64,000 nucleotides of DNA from Ruminiclostridium cellobioparum DSM 1351 = ATCC 15832. GTDB taxonomy: Bacteria > Bacillota > Clostridia > Acetivibrionales > DSM-1351. The stretch covers positions 124,001 through 188,000 of the forward strand of contig NZ_KK211289.1 in the NCBI RefSeq assembly GCF_000621505.1, given 5' to 3'. The position numbers and the translations under genes were made by a program. The notes below the pieces were generated by a model. That model was not told where the DNA came from, made no database searches, and was given only the letters and a program-made list of their open reading frames with translations. This document shows positions 26,204 through 35,793 of the stretch, in pieces (within the stretch, counting starts at the first letter, position 1; every line of letters starts with the position of its first letter).

Positions 26204-26734
26204 CTATCCGAAAATAAAACGGCAGGCCCAGAGTGATGCTATGACACTGATAATATCAGCCATTATTGCAGCTATCAGTGTGTATCTTATGTTTTTTACA
26301 CCTACCGAGCCATAATATACCGCAAGTGTGTAGAAGATGGTTTCGGTAGACCCCATCATGGTGGCGGCAACGCGCCCCTCATAGGTATCCGGCCCAAAGG
26401 CTTTTATTATCTCAGTTACAAATGCAAACGAGGCACTTCCCGAAATGGGGCGCAGCAGCGCCAGCGGAGCCACCTCAGGAGGCATCCCCAACAGGTCGAT
26501 CAGGGGACGCAGCAAAATGATCAGCAGGTCGAGGGCCCCGGAGGCCTTGAACACTCCCACCGCCACCAGCAGTCCTACAAGGGAGGGCATTATTTTAATG
26601 ACGGTTTCTATGCCGTCCTTTGCTCCCTCGATAAATAAATCGTAGGCCTTAACTTTCCTGAGTATAGCCGCAAGTATTATTATAATGAAGATTGCAGGTA
26701 TTGCATAATCAGATATTTGTCTTATAATCCCCAT
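26204..26734 (-). CDS. spmB: Spore maturation protein SpmB
   Basis: A 176-residue integral membrane protein with a nucleoside-recognition (Gate) domain (about 40-150). Typical stretches are GAKDGIETVIKIMPSLVGLL and STETIFYTLAVYYGSVGVKN. SpmA and SpmB act together in spore core dehydration. It begins 14 bases after the spmA stop, so both are one operon. Confidence 0.93.
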   Translation of the reverse strand: MGIIRQISDYAIPAIFIIIILAAILRKVKAYDLFIEGAKDGIETVIKIMPSLVGLLVAVGVFKASGALDLLIILLRPLIDLLGMPPEVAPLALLRPISGSASFAFVTEIIKAFGPDTYEGRVAATMMGSTETIFYTLAVYYGSVGVKNIRYTLIAAIMADIISVIASLWACRFIFG

Positions 26735-26748
26735 GGCTTACCTTCCAC

Positions 26749-27396
26749 CTACCGTTTGTGCTTTGCGGCTTTTCCGGAGCCGCCCGGTTCCGTCTGCCCC
26801 TCATTCCATACCTTTGACAGGAGCTTGGCAGCTATGATTCCCATTATTGTGGCACATACCGAGGCTATCCATATGCAGACGATTATTTCGGCAGGCTTCT
26901 TTGATCCCTCGGAAGTCCGCAAGGCAATTATGGTTGCCGGTACAAGCTGTATTGCCGCAGTGTTCATGACCAGAAACATGCACATTGAGTCAGTGGCGGT
27001 TTTTTTGTCCCGGTTCAAGGACTGCAGCTCATTCATGGCCTTGATTCCAAGCGGGGTTGCCGCATTTCCCAAACCCAGGAAGTTGGCAACCAGATTCATT
27101 ACGATGGCCCCCAGGGCAGGATGATCCCTGGGTATATCGGGATATAAAAAGGTCATCACAGGTCTTACAAATCTGCTGATACCGGTAACCAGTCCGCTTT
27201 TTTCGGCTACTTTCATCAAACCTGTCCAGAGACACATCACTCCCAGAAGTCCTATACATACCGTCACCGCCGACTGTGCAGAATCCATGGCAGCTTTTGT
27301 AACCTGGTCTATCCTTCCGTTTATTATTCCCACGGCAAAGCCTATCAGCATCAAACCCATCCATATATAATTAAGCATTTTTCCTCCACGTCCCAA
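26749..27396 (-). CDS. spmA: Spore maturation protein SpmA
   Basis: A 215-residue membrane protein with the Gate domain. Conserved stretches are MLNYIWMGLMLIGFAVGI near the start and GNAATPLGIKAMNELQSLN. The first in-frame methionine begins MGRGGKM and a second, MLNYIW, seven codons later is the more usual family start. AAAT precedes the first and GGAGGAAAA precedes the second, so the true start is probably 27378. Presence of spmAB supports a spore former. Confidence 0.92.
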   Translation of the reverse strand: MGRGGKMLNYIWMGLMLIGFAVGIINGRIDQVTKAAMDSAQSAVTVCIGLLGVMCLWTGLMKVAEKSGLVTGISRFVRPVMTFLYPDIPRDHPALGAIVMNLVANFLGLGNAATPLGIKAMNELQSLNRDKKTATDSMCMFLVMNTAAIQLVPATIIALRTSEGSKKPAEIIVCIWIASVCATIMGIIAAKLLSKVWNEGQTEPGGSGKAAKHKR

Positions 27397-27465
27397 AAAT
27401 GCACGGTTCCTTAGTTTCCTCTTATTATATATGTGGACAGAGCCCTGTTTATGTTTTCAAATAAC

Positions 27466-27615
27466 TTAACTCTTTGTGCCGGTTGGTTTACTTTACAGTT
27501 AAATGTGGTGTACCGATTATACAGGTACGCGAGTACAACTTCACAACCATGAATAGCACGGTAAAAGCGGTTGCCGGAATTTGTACAGGCAATCCATTGA
27601 GAAAAACCAATCAAA
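27466..27615. repeat. Nested-hairpin repeat, truncated copy C1
   Basis: A fragment starting with the family end TTAACTCTTTGTGCC and including the GATTATACAGGTACGCGAGTAC arm, then cut off where the next copy begins. Apparent reading frames across it are repeat sequence. Confidence 0.6.
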
Positions 27616-27979
27616 TTACTCTTTGTGCCCGTTAATTTACTCTCAATTTTACAGTTAAACGTTGTGTACTGATTATACAGGTACGCGACTACAACTTCAT
27701 GAAATAGGATGCTCGGTTAAAAACAATTGTGTTAAATTGTCGCCAAAGGTAAAGCGGTTTTGCCGGAAAAGCAGCAGGACGCTGCTTTGAGCTTCAAATC
27801 GAGACAGGATGTCGAGTTTGAGCGACGGCAAAACTGCTTTAAATGAGGCGATACAATTTATCACAATTGTTTTGGGAGCGTCCCTATTTTATGAAGTTAG
27901 TACGGAAGTACCTGTATAATCAAAAACAATTTTCACTTACAAAATTGAGATAATCAACTGACACAAACGCGTCAGGTTA
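27616..27979. repeat. Nested-hairpin repeat, copy C2 (about 364 bp)
   Basis: A full member, in opposite orientation to copies A and B, with TTACTCTTTGTGCCC at one end and GACACAAACGCG at the other. Nested arms pair ATTATACAGGTACGCGACTAC with the GTACGGAAGTACCTGTATAA side, then CTTCATGAAATAGG with the TATTTTATGAAG side, then GTAAAGCGGTTTTGCCG with CGGCAAAACTGCTTT. The centre shows two small hairpins, GCAGCAGGACGCTGC and CGAGACAGGATGTCGAG, each followed by TTTGAGC. 27980-28226 holds no gene and only AT-rich leader of the ABC operon. Confidence 0.75.
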
Positions 27980-28226
27980 TACCTGTAATACCGCTCTATC
28001 AGCACATCCCACATGGATTTATTCAAAATATAGATGTATTGCCTGACCTCAAACTTCTGAATTTTAGATATGGATTTTACTGAAAAATAAAGACACTTCT
28101 TAAATTTAAACTTCAAAATTTTTCAATTCTTAATTACAATTATGCTGTGATCTACCGTCATGAACACGAGATTAATTTTTGGTATAAAACAGTCACAGAA
28201 AATCCAACTGAAAAGGAGCAGAAATC

Positions 28227-29189
28227 GTGGAATCCCAATTATATCTTAAGCAAAACAGAGAACCGTTAAAATCCCGCAATAAATTCCTGAAGGATTTAAA
28301 TACCCACAAATGGCTGTGGTTGATGGCCCTTCCGGGAATCGCCATCGTTTTTGTTTTCAACTATCTCCCCATGTTTGGTGTAATCCTGGCCTTCAAAGAT
28401 TATAAAATTGCCGATGGAATCCTGGGAAGCAAATGGGTGGGCTTTGACAACTTCAAATATCTTTTTTCTACCCGGGATGCCTGGAACATTACATATAATA
28501 CATTATTTTTAAACAGTTTATTTATTTTGACCGGAACCGTCGGAGGAATCCTGATAGCACTCCTGGTCAACGAAGTAAATAATAAATGGCTGGTTAAATT
28601 TTATCAGTCTGCCATGTTTCTACCCTACTTTATTTCCTGGGTCATTGTTTCATACTTCGTTTATTCGCTGCTGAGCTATGATATGGGTATGATCAATTCA
28701 ATACTGTCCTCCTTCGGTATGGAGCCGGTACAATGGTACAATGAGCCCCAGCTGTGGCCTGCCATCCTTACCATAGTGAACCTCTGGAAGGGCGTGGGCT
28801 ACGGAAGCGTCATATATCTGGCCGGAATTATGGGTATTGACGGAGAGCTTTATGAGGCTGCTACCATCGATGGGGCAAGCAAGTTTCAGCAGGTCACAAG
28901 GATAACCCTTCCGCTTTTGTCTCCGCTGATCATAACACTTACATTAATGTCAATAGGGCGTATTTTCTTTGCCGATTTCGGCCTGTTCTACAACGTAACT
29001 CTTGATAACGGCGGTCTGTACAGCACAACCAACGTCATAGATACATATGTTTTCAGGGCTCTGAAGTTTTCCGGAGATGTTGGAATGGCTTCGGCAGCCG
29101 GGTTTTATCAGGCATTTGTCGGCTTCCTGCTGGTATTGGCAAGCAACCTGTTCGTAAGAAAAATAAATCCTGAACGAGCATTATTCTGA
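28227..29189 (+). CDS. Carbohydrate ABC transporter permease (LplB/CUT1 type)
   Basis: A 320-residue permease with six membrane helices, one half of the importer channel. The EAA loop that contacts the ATPase reads ELYEAATIDGASKFQQVTRI. The start is GTG at 28227 with an AAAAGGAGCAG ribosome site. It forms an operon with the second permease (13-base gap) and a solute-binding lipoprotein. As usual for this subfamily no ATPase gene is present, so a shared MsmX-type ATPase encoded elsewhere probably powers it. The substrate is probably an oligosaccharide, undetermined. Confidence 0.93.
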   Translation: MESQLYLKQNREPLKSRNKFLKDLNTHKWLWLMALPGIAIVFVFNYLPMFGVILAFKDYKIADGILGSKWVGFDNFKYLFSTRDAWNITYNTLFLNSLFILTGTVGGILIALLVNEVNNKWLVKFYQSAMFLPYFISWVIVSYFVYSLLSYDMGMINSILSSFGMEPVQWYNEPQLWPAILTIVNLWKGVGYGSVIYLAGIMGIDGELYEAATIDGASKFQQVTRITLPLLSPLIITLTLMSIGRIFFADFGLFYNVTLDNGGLYSTTNVIDTYVFRALKFSGDVGMASAAGFYQAFVGFLLVLASNLFVRKINPERALF

Positions 29190-29202
29190 TAGGAGGATAT
29201 CC

Positions 29203-30084
29203 ATGAAAAGCAGAGAAGGCAGTGTAATACCAAAAATCTTTATTAATATATTTTTATCCGTATTTTCCGTATGTTGCCTCATCCCATTTCTAATAGTCGT
29301 TTCTTCCTCATTTACCGAAGAACAGATGATTATTGAGAACGGGTATTCCATATTCCCAAGAGATTTCACACTATTGGCCTACAAGTACATAATGGCTGAT
29401 CCCACTCAAATTGCAAGGGCTTACGGAGTCACAATCGTAGTGACTCTGATCGGCACCGTAGTGAGTCTGATCATATCCTCCTGTCTGGCATATGTATTGT
29501 CGAGAAAGGACTTTCCCCACAGGGGAAAAATCTCCCTGTATTTGTTCTTTACCATGCTGTTTAACGGAGGACTTGTGCCCAGCTACATAATTGTAGCCCA
29601 GGTACTGAACCTGAAGGACAACATTTTCGCCCTCATACTGCCTTATTTGATCATTCCCTTTTACGTCCTGCTGCTGAGAACTTATTTTTCCGAAATACCT
29701 TTCTCACTGGTGGAAAGTGCCAAAATTGAAGGGGCAAGTGAAATAAATGTCTTATTCAAGATCATACTCCCCCTGTCACTGCCTGCTATGGCAACGGTAG
29801 GTCTCTTTATTGTATTGCAGTACTGGAATGACTGGTGGCTGGCATTGCTGTATATTGACAACGCCAATCTGAACCCCCTTCAATATATGCTTTACCTTAT
29901 AATGCAAAATCTTAACGCCATGCGTTTAAGTCCTCTGCAGGGGCAAATATCCACAGCCGCCCTCCCGGGAGAGAACGCCCGTATGGCAATGGCAGTCCTG
30001 GCAATTGGTCCCATCATTTTTGCATTCATGTTTGTCCAGAAGTATTTTGTGTCGGGACTGACCGTCGGAGCCGTCAAAGGTTAG
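29203..30084 (+). CDS. Carbohydrate ABC transporter permease (YtcP/LplC type)
   Basis: The second permease half, 293 residues with six membrane helices. The EAA loop is SLVESAKIEGASEINVLFKI and the protein ends FVQKYFVSGLTVGAVKG, which is characteristic of the LplC/YtcP branch. The ATG follows AGGAGGATATCC. It lies between the other permease and the binding protein in one transcript. Confidence 0.93.
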   Translation: MKSREGSVIPKIFINIFLSVFSVCCLIPFLIVVSSSFTEEQMIIENGYSIFPRDFTLLAYKYIMADPTQIARAYGVTIVVTLIGTVVSLIISSCLAYVLSRKDFPHRGKISLYLFFTMLFNGGLVPSYIIVAQVLNLKDNIFALILPYLIIPFYVLLLRTYFSEIPFSLVESAKIEGASEINVLFKIILPLSLPAMATVGLFIVLQYWNDWWLALLYIDNANLNPLQYMLYLIMQNLNAMRLSPLQGQISTAALPGENARMAMAVLAIGPIIFAFMFVQKYFVSGLTVGAVKG

Positions 30085-30148
30085 GTTTATTAACTGATTT
30101 TATTCAGTTATTATATAAAAATATATTATTTAGAGGAGGTACATTTAA

Positions 30149-31717
30149 ATGTACAAGGCGAAAAAGGTAATAAGTCTTGCTCTTGGTCTGGCACTTTCGG
30201 TATCATTGTTCGCAGGCTGCGGAGACTCTGGCAGTTCGGCTTCAAATAGCGCTTCCGGTTCGGCCGCTTCGGCGACAGAGACCGCCTCCGGCAGTGCTGC
30301 CGATACTTCAAAACCAGTTTTGGAGCCTGTGACGCTTTCCTGGTATGTCGTAGGAACTCCCGAAAAAGATACGGCACTGGTCGAAGACGCAGTTGCTGAT
30401 TATTTGAAGGACAGCCTGAACTGCAGAGTAAAAATAAACTATCTCGACTGGGGTGCATACGAGCAGAAAATGAACGTAATGATAGCAACAGGGGATGAAT
30501 TCGATCTATGTTTTACTGCCAACTGGCAGGTTAACTTCATACAGAATGCCGGCAAGGGTGCCTGGGCCGACATTACCGGTCTGTTAGATCAATATGCTCC
30601 CAAGGTTAAAGAGAAATATGCAAAATACCTTGATGCCTGCAAGGTCAATGGAAAGCTCTACGGCATCCCTTACAATATGAGTGGCTTTGGTGCACAGGGT
30701 GCCGTGTATCTGAGGCAGGATCTTGTGGATAAATACAAGCTTGATGTAAATTCCCTTAAAAAATATGAGGACCTTGAACCATTCTTTGACCAGATACTGG
30801 CTAATGAAAAGGGTATAACTCCTCTATGCATGGCCGGCGGAAACGGAACGGTAGGTCTGTTCAACTACTGGTTCGACCAGCCTGACGTAAGTGTTCCGTC
30901 ATTAGGCGTCAAATTTGACGACCAGAGCTGCACGGTTGTAAATACCGATGATCAGCCTGAAAGCATACATGACCGGGAACTCCTCCGCAAATGGAACCAG
31001 GAGGGTTACATAAGGAAGGATGCTGTTTCCATCAAGGACGATGACCCTGAAATGATGACCAAGAAATACGCCGCAGAAATCGGCGGCTATGTCCCCGGCT
31101 GGCTGGAAGACTATGAAAAGAAATTCAAATTTGATATGGTGGCTGTTCCTCTCGGCTCCAAGCCCCTCCTTAACACAACAAATATTACCCAGAGCTGTGT
31201 TGCGGTAAGCAGTACTTCAAAAAATCCCGAGAGGGCGGTTATGCTGCTTGAGCAGTCCAACACCGATCCTAAATTGCTCAATCTGCTGGGCTTTGGTATT
31301 GAAGGCAAGCACTATGTGGTTGTTGATGATAAGGACCCAATTATAAAAATCATCAAGAATCCGGACGGCGTCACGGACGAGACCAATGGCTACAGGACCA
31401 ACATGGAGTGGATGTTCGGAGATCCCTGGATGCTTTACAGCAACCTGCCTGAAAGGCCTGCACTGGTTGAAGCGCAGAAAAAGGCAACAGATAACTGTGT
31501 AGTTTCACCTATAAACGGCTTCACCTTTGACAACAGCCCCGTTAAAACCCAGATAGCCCAATTGACAGCTATTTTCAACGAATATAAGAGCATATGGAAT
31601 ACAGGCAATATGGACCTCGCCAAGTTCCCCGCCTATCAGGAAAGACTCAAGAAAGCCGGTCTTGAAGATGTACAGAAGGAAATGCAGAAGCAGATAAATG
31701 AGTGGAAAGCCAAATAG
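30149..31717 (+). CDS. Extracellular solute-binding lipoprotein of the CUT1-type importer
   Basis: A 522-residue binding protein. The signal peptide ends in the lipobox LFAGC with the lipidated cysteine at residue 24, followed by a Ser/Ala-rich linker (about 27-55) typical of tethered binding proteins. The mature part has family 1 binding-protein character (VMIATGDEFDLCFTANW) and is large, as is usual for partners of LplB/YtcP permeases. A strong AGAGGAGGTACATTTAA ribosome site precedes the ATG. A terminator follows at 31762. Confidence 0.93.
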   Translation: MYKAKKVISLALGLALSVSLFAGCGDSGSSASNSASGSAASATETASGSAADTSKPVLEPVTLSWYVVGTPEKDTALVEDAVADYLKDSLNCRVKINYLDWGAYEQKMNVMIATGDEFDLCFTANWQVNFIQNAGKGAWADITGLLDQYAPKVKEKYAKYLDACKVNGKLYGIPYNMSGFGAQGAVYLRQDLVDKYKLDVNSLKKYEDLEPFFDQILANEKGITPLCMAGGNGTVGLFNYWFDQPDVSVPSLGVKFDDQSCTVVNTDDQPESIHDRELLRKWNQEGYIRKDAVSIKDDDPEMMTKKYAAEIGGYVPGWLEDYEKKFKFDMVAVPLGSKPLLNTTNITQSCVAVSSTSKNPERAVMLLEQSNTDPKLLNLLGFGIEGKHYVVVDDKDPIIKIIKNPDGVTDETNGYRTNMEWMFGDPWMLYSNLPERPALVEAQKKATDNCVVSPINGFTFDNSPVKTQIAQLTAIFNEYKSIWNTGNMDLAKFPAYQERLKKAGLEDVQKEMQKQINEWKAK

Positions 31718-31761
31718 GATCACTTTTCATTCTAACAGTATTCATTTAGTATCCATTCAAT

Positions 31762-31815
31762 AGAGATGGTACTTGCAGTTTATGCCGGTACCATCTCTAT
31801 TTATTAGTTTTTTCA
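31762..31815 (+). terminator. Terminator of the CUT1-type ABC operon
   Basis: TAGAGATGGTAC pairs with GTACCATCTCTA around a 15-base loop and is followed by TTTATTAGTTTTTTC. Confidence 0.75.
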
Positions 31816-31932
31816 ATTCCGGCTGATGATTGATAAATAGATTGAAGCTTGCCCTTCAATGCTATATAATTAACTAATAATGAGAGTTTATTTCTTATTT
31901 TCCAGCTTATGGGCGTTTATTGAGGTAGAATC

Positions 31933-34284
31933 ATGAATCTTAGGATATATAAGCATTCTTTTTATAAAAAAATGTTTTTGTATATAACCATTCTTGTTTT
32001 AGTAATAATATTGACCTTATCCTTTGTATTTTATTTTAACTTTGAAAATGTTGGACTGAAAATGCAGTATGAAGCTAATAAAAACATATTATCCGAAATA
32101 AGCTACAGCGCCACCTACCTTGATGATACTGCCAGGAACACTGCTGCATATATCTATTCCAATACCGACTATTCGGTATTAAGATACGGCAGGTACACCA
32201 GTTCGGAAGATGCCTATCAGGTGATAACGGGCCTTGAGGCTCTGGCTATCCAGTCCAGCAATGTACATTCAATCTACATATACAACAGGGAGATCAACAC
32301 CTTTTATTCCACCTGGTGGCGCTTTTACAGCTCCTCCGACGACTTTATCGATTCTGATATCGTAGATACAATCAAAAACAACAAAATTCCCGGCGGGGAA
32401 ATCTTCACATCAACTCCTCTGTTACGTAAAATACCGGTGGATTTTGACAACAGCCCCGACAAAACATATATGAATGTACTGACCTATATTATGGCTGACT
32501 ACTCCCTTGACGGCAAGGAGATCCTGAGTGCTATAATAATCAATTTGAGTTCACAGTACCTGGATGGTTTGATCAACACCCTGAACACAAAGGGGGCCTT
32601 GACCGGCGGCGATACGGTCATCATAAACAGTTCGGGCTATGTTATTGCAAGCTCCAATCCCGGCACGGCCTTCAGTGATTTAAAAGCCAAGACCTACGTC
32701 AGCAAAATCCTAAACAGCAAAGCTAAAAATGGCTGCTTTATCGACACGGCTGACGGCAGGAAAGTGGTTGTCACTTATGTCGCTTCCGATGTACTGGATT
32801 GGAAATTTGTCAATATAACACCGTACGATCAGATTTTCAAAGATATCAACAAAATGAAAACAAATCTGTATATACTTTGTGTTGCTATAGTTGTATTCGG
32901 CTTTCTGATGTCCTATTTCCTCTCAAAGTATTTGTATCATCCCATTAACAGTATGCTGGGAAAGGTTCAGCAGCTTTCCGATGTGAAAATGGAAAAGACC
33001 AAGAATGAACTTGATTTCCTGACCGACATTTTTACAGAGACCCTTGAAAAAACCAGAAATATGCAGTCGGTCAGCTATGAGAATTACATTATTAAAAGAA
33101 CAGATTTTCTCAGAGGACTTCTGATCGATGAGTCGGTAGACAGGGCTGAAACCGAAGAGGTATTCGGGAAGTACAAAATAAATCTTAATATGGGCGGTAA
33201 TTTTCTGCTTTGCAATTTCAGCATTGATCACTATGCCTCCTTCTCCCAGAATCTGACGGTAGAGGATCAGAAACTGTTCAGGTTTGCAATCTGCAACGTG
33301 GCAGGTGAGCTTGCCCAGAAGTATTTTAGAAATGAATGTTTTGAGCTGGATGATAAAAATATCATGCTTTTAATGGAGGCGGACAATTCAGAGCCCGATA
33401 CACGCAAGTCAAATGTGCTTGATATTGTAGGAGAGATCCAGGACTGGTGCCATGCAAACCTCAATATCAGTTTGTCTGCCGCACTGCATATTGAACCGGT
33501 CAATCTGGCAGATTTATCGGAGAGCTGCAGGTTCACTCTGCAGCTTTCCAGGTACAGGCTGGTTTACGGGTATAAATGCCTGTTGCTGCCCGAGGTTATT
33601 TTCAGGCTCAAATCCAATGCCTTCGAACATCCCATTCACCTTGAACAAAAGCTGGATGAAGCTTTGAACAACGGCAAGCTGGGAGATTCAACCGAAGCCT
33701 ATGGAAGGATAATTGAATACATAACCGATTATTCCTATGAAACAATAAACTCCTATGTCCTGTACCTCTCCTATCTTATTATCAAAAAATTCAACGATCT
33801 GGAGGCCAGGGGATATGAGAAGATCACCTTTGATTCAAACCGCTATATAAGTGAAATTATCACTCTTGAAACCCTGAACGAAATAAATGAAAGAGTGGTT
33901 AATCTCTTCAGTGCAATCACCGATACCATTGAAAACAAACGTTTTAAGAAAAAGAGCAGCATGGTTGAAAAAGTAAAATACATTATTGAGACTGAATATA
34001 TGGACAAATGTCTCTGCCAGGATGCGGTTGCCAACAGACTTCATATCTCCAGGGATTACCTTGGAAAAATGTTCAGAGAAGCCTATTCCAAATCTTTTGC
34101 AGACTATCTTACCGAGGTAAGACTTCAAAAAGCTGTGGAGTATATGGACAACAGCAGAATGAGCATAACAGGGATACTGGATGAAATAGGCTGGGAAAAC
34201 AAAAACTATTTTTATACAACCTTTAAATTAAAATATGGAATAACCACCTCCCAGTACCGGAATATGAATACCAATAATTTGTAA
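31933..34284 (+). CDS. Membrane-bound AraC-family sensor-regulator (YesN/YtdP type)
   Basis: A 783-residue one-component transmembrane regulator. A membrane helix (about 14-36) and an extracytoplasmic Cache-like domain (about 37-298) are followed by a second helix (about 300-322) and a HAMP-like stretch (YHPINSMLGKVQQLSD). The middle is a regulatory region, and the AraC DNA-binding domain occupies about 685-783 (VANRLHISRDYLGKMFREAY, then ITGILDEIGWENKNYFYTTF). Such proteins sense extracellular oligosaccharide and control the neighbouring transporter. This gene lies 215 bases downstream of the ABC operon on the same strand. It is followed by a terminator at 34301. Confidence 0.9.
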   Translation: MNLRIYKHSFYKKMFLYITILVLVIILTLSFVFYFNFENVGLKMQYEANKNILSEISYSATYLDDTARNTAAYIYSNTDYSVLRYGRYTSSEDAYQVITGLEALAIQSSNVHSIYIYNREINTFYSTWWRFYSSSDDFIDSDIVDTIKNNKIPGGEIFTSTPLLRKIPVDFDNSPDKTYMNVLTYIMADYSLDGKEILSAIIINLSSQYLDGLINTLNTKGALTGGDTVIINSSGYVIASSNPGTAFSDLKAKTYVSKILNSKAKNGCFIDTADGRKVVVTYVASDVLDWKFVNITPYDQIFKDINKMKTNLYILCVAIVVFGFLMSYFLSKYLYHPINSMLGKVQQLSDVKMEKTKNELDFLTDIFTETLEKTRNMQSVSYENYIIKRTDFLRGLLIDESVDRAETEEVFGKYKINLNMGGNFLLCNFSIDHYASFSQNLTVEDQKLFRFAICNVAGELAQKYFRNECFELDDKNIMLLMEADNSEPDTRKSNVLDIVGEIQDWCHANLNISLSAALHIEPVNLADLSESCRFTLQLSRYRLVYGYKCLLLPEVIFRLKSNAFEHPIHLEQKLDEALNNGKLGDSTEAYGRIIEYITDYSYETINSYVLYLSYLIIKKFNDLEARGYEKITFDSNRYISEIITLETLNEINERVVNLFSAITDTIENKRFKKKSSMVEKVKYIIETEYMDKCLCQDAVANRLHISRDYLGKMFREAYSKSFADYLTEVRLQKAVEYMDNSRMSITGILDEIGWENKNYFYTTFKLKYGITTSQYRNMNTNNL

Positions 34285-34300
34285 AATAGTCGTTAAAAAG

Positions 34301-34330
34301 CAGGCGGCTGGCTATTGAACGCCTGTTTTT
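34301..34330 (+). terminator. Terminator after the AraC sensor gene
   Basis: CAGGCG (34301-34306) pairs with CGCCTG (34320-34325) and is followed by TTTTT. 34331-34560 is AT-rich spacer without a supported gene. Confidence 0.65.
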
Positions 34331-34562
34331 ATGTCGAAAATTCTGTGCACTTTTTGTCGAACAATTGTCGAATTTTTTCGGTTTTTGCTGTTAAATTCCC
34401 AGTATTATTTTTCAAGCTTTGTAATTTTATTTTATTAATAAAATGTTCATAAAAATGTAATATAAATGCTTTTAGCAGGGTTATTCCTCCAAACCCTCTG
34501 TTCATCACTGTTTTTGAAATTGTATAACTTTAAAATTTTTTTAATTTTTTACAAAATGAGCG

Positions 34563-34591
34563 TTGACGTTTATTGGAATTTATGGTATTAT
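34563..34591 (+). promoter_or_regulatory. Promoter of the AbrB-type gene
   Basis: TTGACG (34563-34568) and TATTAT (34586-34591) are 17 bases apart. The -10 is preceded by TGG, an extended -10. It lies about 50 bases before the start. Confidence 0.7.
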
Positions 34592-34642
34592 AATAACGAA
34601 GTTTGTCGAAATATGAAGTGTATTAATGAGGAGGTCATTATT

Positions 34643-34882
34643 ATGAAATCTACAGGAATTGTAAGAAAAGTTGACGAATTGGGAAGGGTTGTTCTCCCTA
34701 TTGAATTGCGCAGAACTTTTGATATTGCCGAAAAGGATGCTTTGGAAATCTATGTTGATGAATCTACTATTATATTAAAGAAATACGAGCCAGCCTGTAT
34801 TTTCTGCGGAAATGCCAAAGACGTACAAGTATACAAAGGCAAGAATATCTGTCCTGACTGTATGAAAGAATTAAAGAAATAA
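34643..34882 (+). CDS. abrB: AbrB-family transition-state regulator with C-terminal zinc-ribbon-like tail
   Basis: A 79-residue DNA-binding protein. The N-terminal swapped-hairpin domain (about 1-45, STGIVRKVDELGRVVLPIEL) is typical of AbrB/Abh. Instead of the Bacillus C-terminal domain it ends with a four-cysteine motif (CIFCGN and CPDCMK) that would bind one metal, a layout common in Clostridia. The ATG at 34643 is taken because of its AGGAGG site. An upstream extension of the frame covers the promoter and cannot be translated from that transcript. AbrB proteins repress stationary-phase and sporulation genes in growing cells. Next to rsmI as in Bacillus. Confidence 0.9.
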   Translation: MKSTGIVRKVDELGRVVLPIELRRTFDIAEKDALEIYVDESTIILKKYEPACIFCGNAKDVQVYKGKNICPDCMKELKK

Positions 34883-34905
34883 TTACTTACAAAAATACTT
34901 ACACG

Positions 34906-34932
34906 AAAAAGAGCCTGAAAGGCTCTTTTTTT
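34906..34932. terminator. Bidirectional terminator between abrB and rsmI
   Basis: AGAGCCT, loop GAA, AGGCTCT, with five A before and eight T after. It serves abrB on the plus strand and rsmI on the minus strand. Confidence 0.85.
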
Positions 34933-34943
34933 TGTGCGTGCAA

Positions 34944-35789
34944 TTATTTCTTCATTACAAGATTATAGACATCCCTTTTATTCAAGCCCCTGTCCTCTGC
35001 CGCCCTTTTGACAGCTTCCTTTTTGGGGAGTCCTTCTTTCACATACCTTTCAACATGCTCCTCTATACTGATATCGGAATACTTGTCTCTTTCCAGCTCC
35101 TGAAGCACCTCCTGGTCCTGCCCTTCAATGACAACCACAAACTCTCCCTTCGGTGTTTCAACCTGATATCTCTCGGCCGCCTCGGACAAATTGCACCGTA
35201 TCACTTCTTCATACCGCTTGGTAAGCTCCCTGGCAAGGGCTATTCTTCTTTCTCCCCAGGCATTATACATATCCTTCAGAGTATAGGGCAGCTTATGAGG
35301 GGCCTCGTAGAAAATTATGGTCCTGGTTTCATCCTTCAGCTGTTTCAGCCGCTCCTGCCTGGTCCTCTTATTCATGGGCAAAAAGCCTTCAAAAACAAAC
35401 CTACCCGTAGGCAGTCCCGATATAACCATCCCTGTTACCGCCGCCACCGGGCCGGGTATCATGGTAACCGTTATCTCATTTTCTATGCAGAGCCTGACCA
35501 GATCCTCTCCGGGGTCCGATATCCCGGGAGTTCCGGCATCAGATACAAGTGCGATATCCTTCCCCTGCTGCAGCTGCTCAATCAGGTAATTCCCTTTTAC
35601 TACCTTGTTGTGCTCATAGTAACTCACCAGAGGCTTTTTGATCTCGAAGTGGTTGAGCAGCTTTATGGTTTGCCTGGTGTCCTCGGCAGCTATGAGCTCT
35701 ACCTCCTTCAGAGTGTTTATTGCCCTTAGGGTTATATCCTGAAGATTGCCTATCGGTGTTGCAACAAGATACAGAGTTCCTTTTTCCAT
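34944..35789 (-). CDS. rsmI: 16S rRNA (cytidine1402-2'-O)-methyltransferase RsmI
   Basis: A 281-residue tetrapyrrole-methylase-fold enzyme that 2'-O-methylates C1402 of 16S rRNA. Diagnostic stretches are TLYLVATPIGNLQDITLRA at the N-terminus, VSDAGTPGISDPGEDLVR, and ETRTIIFYEAPHKL. The ATG at 35789 is placed 5 bases after an AGGAGG site that belongs to a short repeated sequence also found before the 46820 gene. Confidence 0.96.
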   Translation of the reverse strand: MEKGTLYLVATPIGNLQDITLRAINTLKEVELIAAEDTRQTIKLLNHFEIKKPLVSYYEHNKVVKGNYLIEQLQQGKDIALVSDAGTPGISDPGEDLVRLCIENEITVTMIPGPVAAVTGMVISGLPTGRFVFEGFLPMNKRTRQERLKQLKDETRTIIFYEAPHKLPYTLKDMYNAWGERRIALARELTKRYEEVIRCNLSEAAERYQVETPKGEFVVVIEGQDQEVLQELERDKYSDISIEEHVERYVKEGLPKKEAVKRAAEDRGLNKRDVYNLVMKK

Positions 35790-35793
35790 TTTG

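Noticed and set aside
27411-27614. Minus-strand frame of 67 codons upstream of spmA
   Set aside because: It lies entirely over the truncated hairpin repeat and has no family resemblance.
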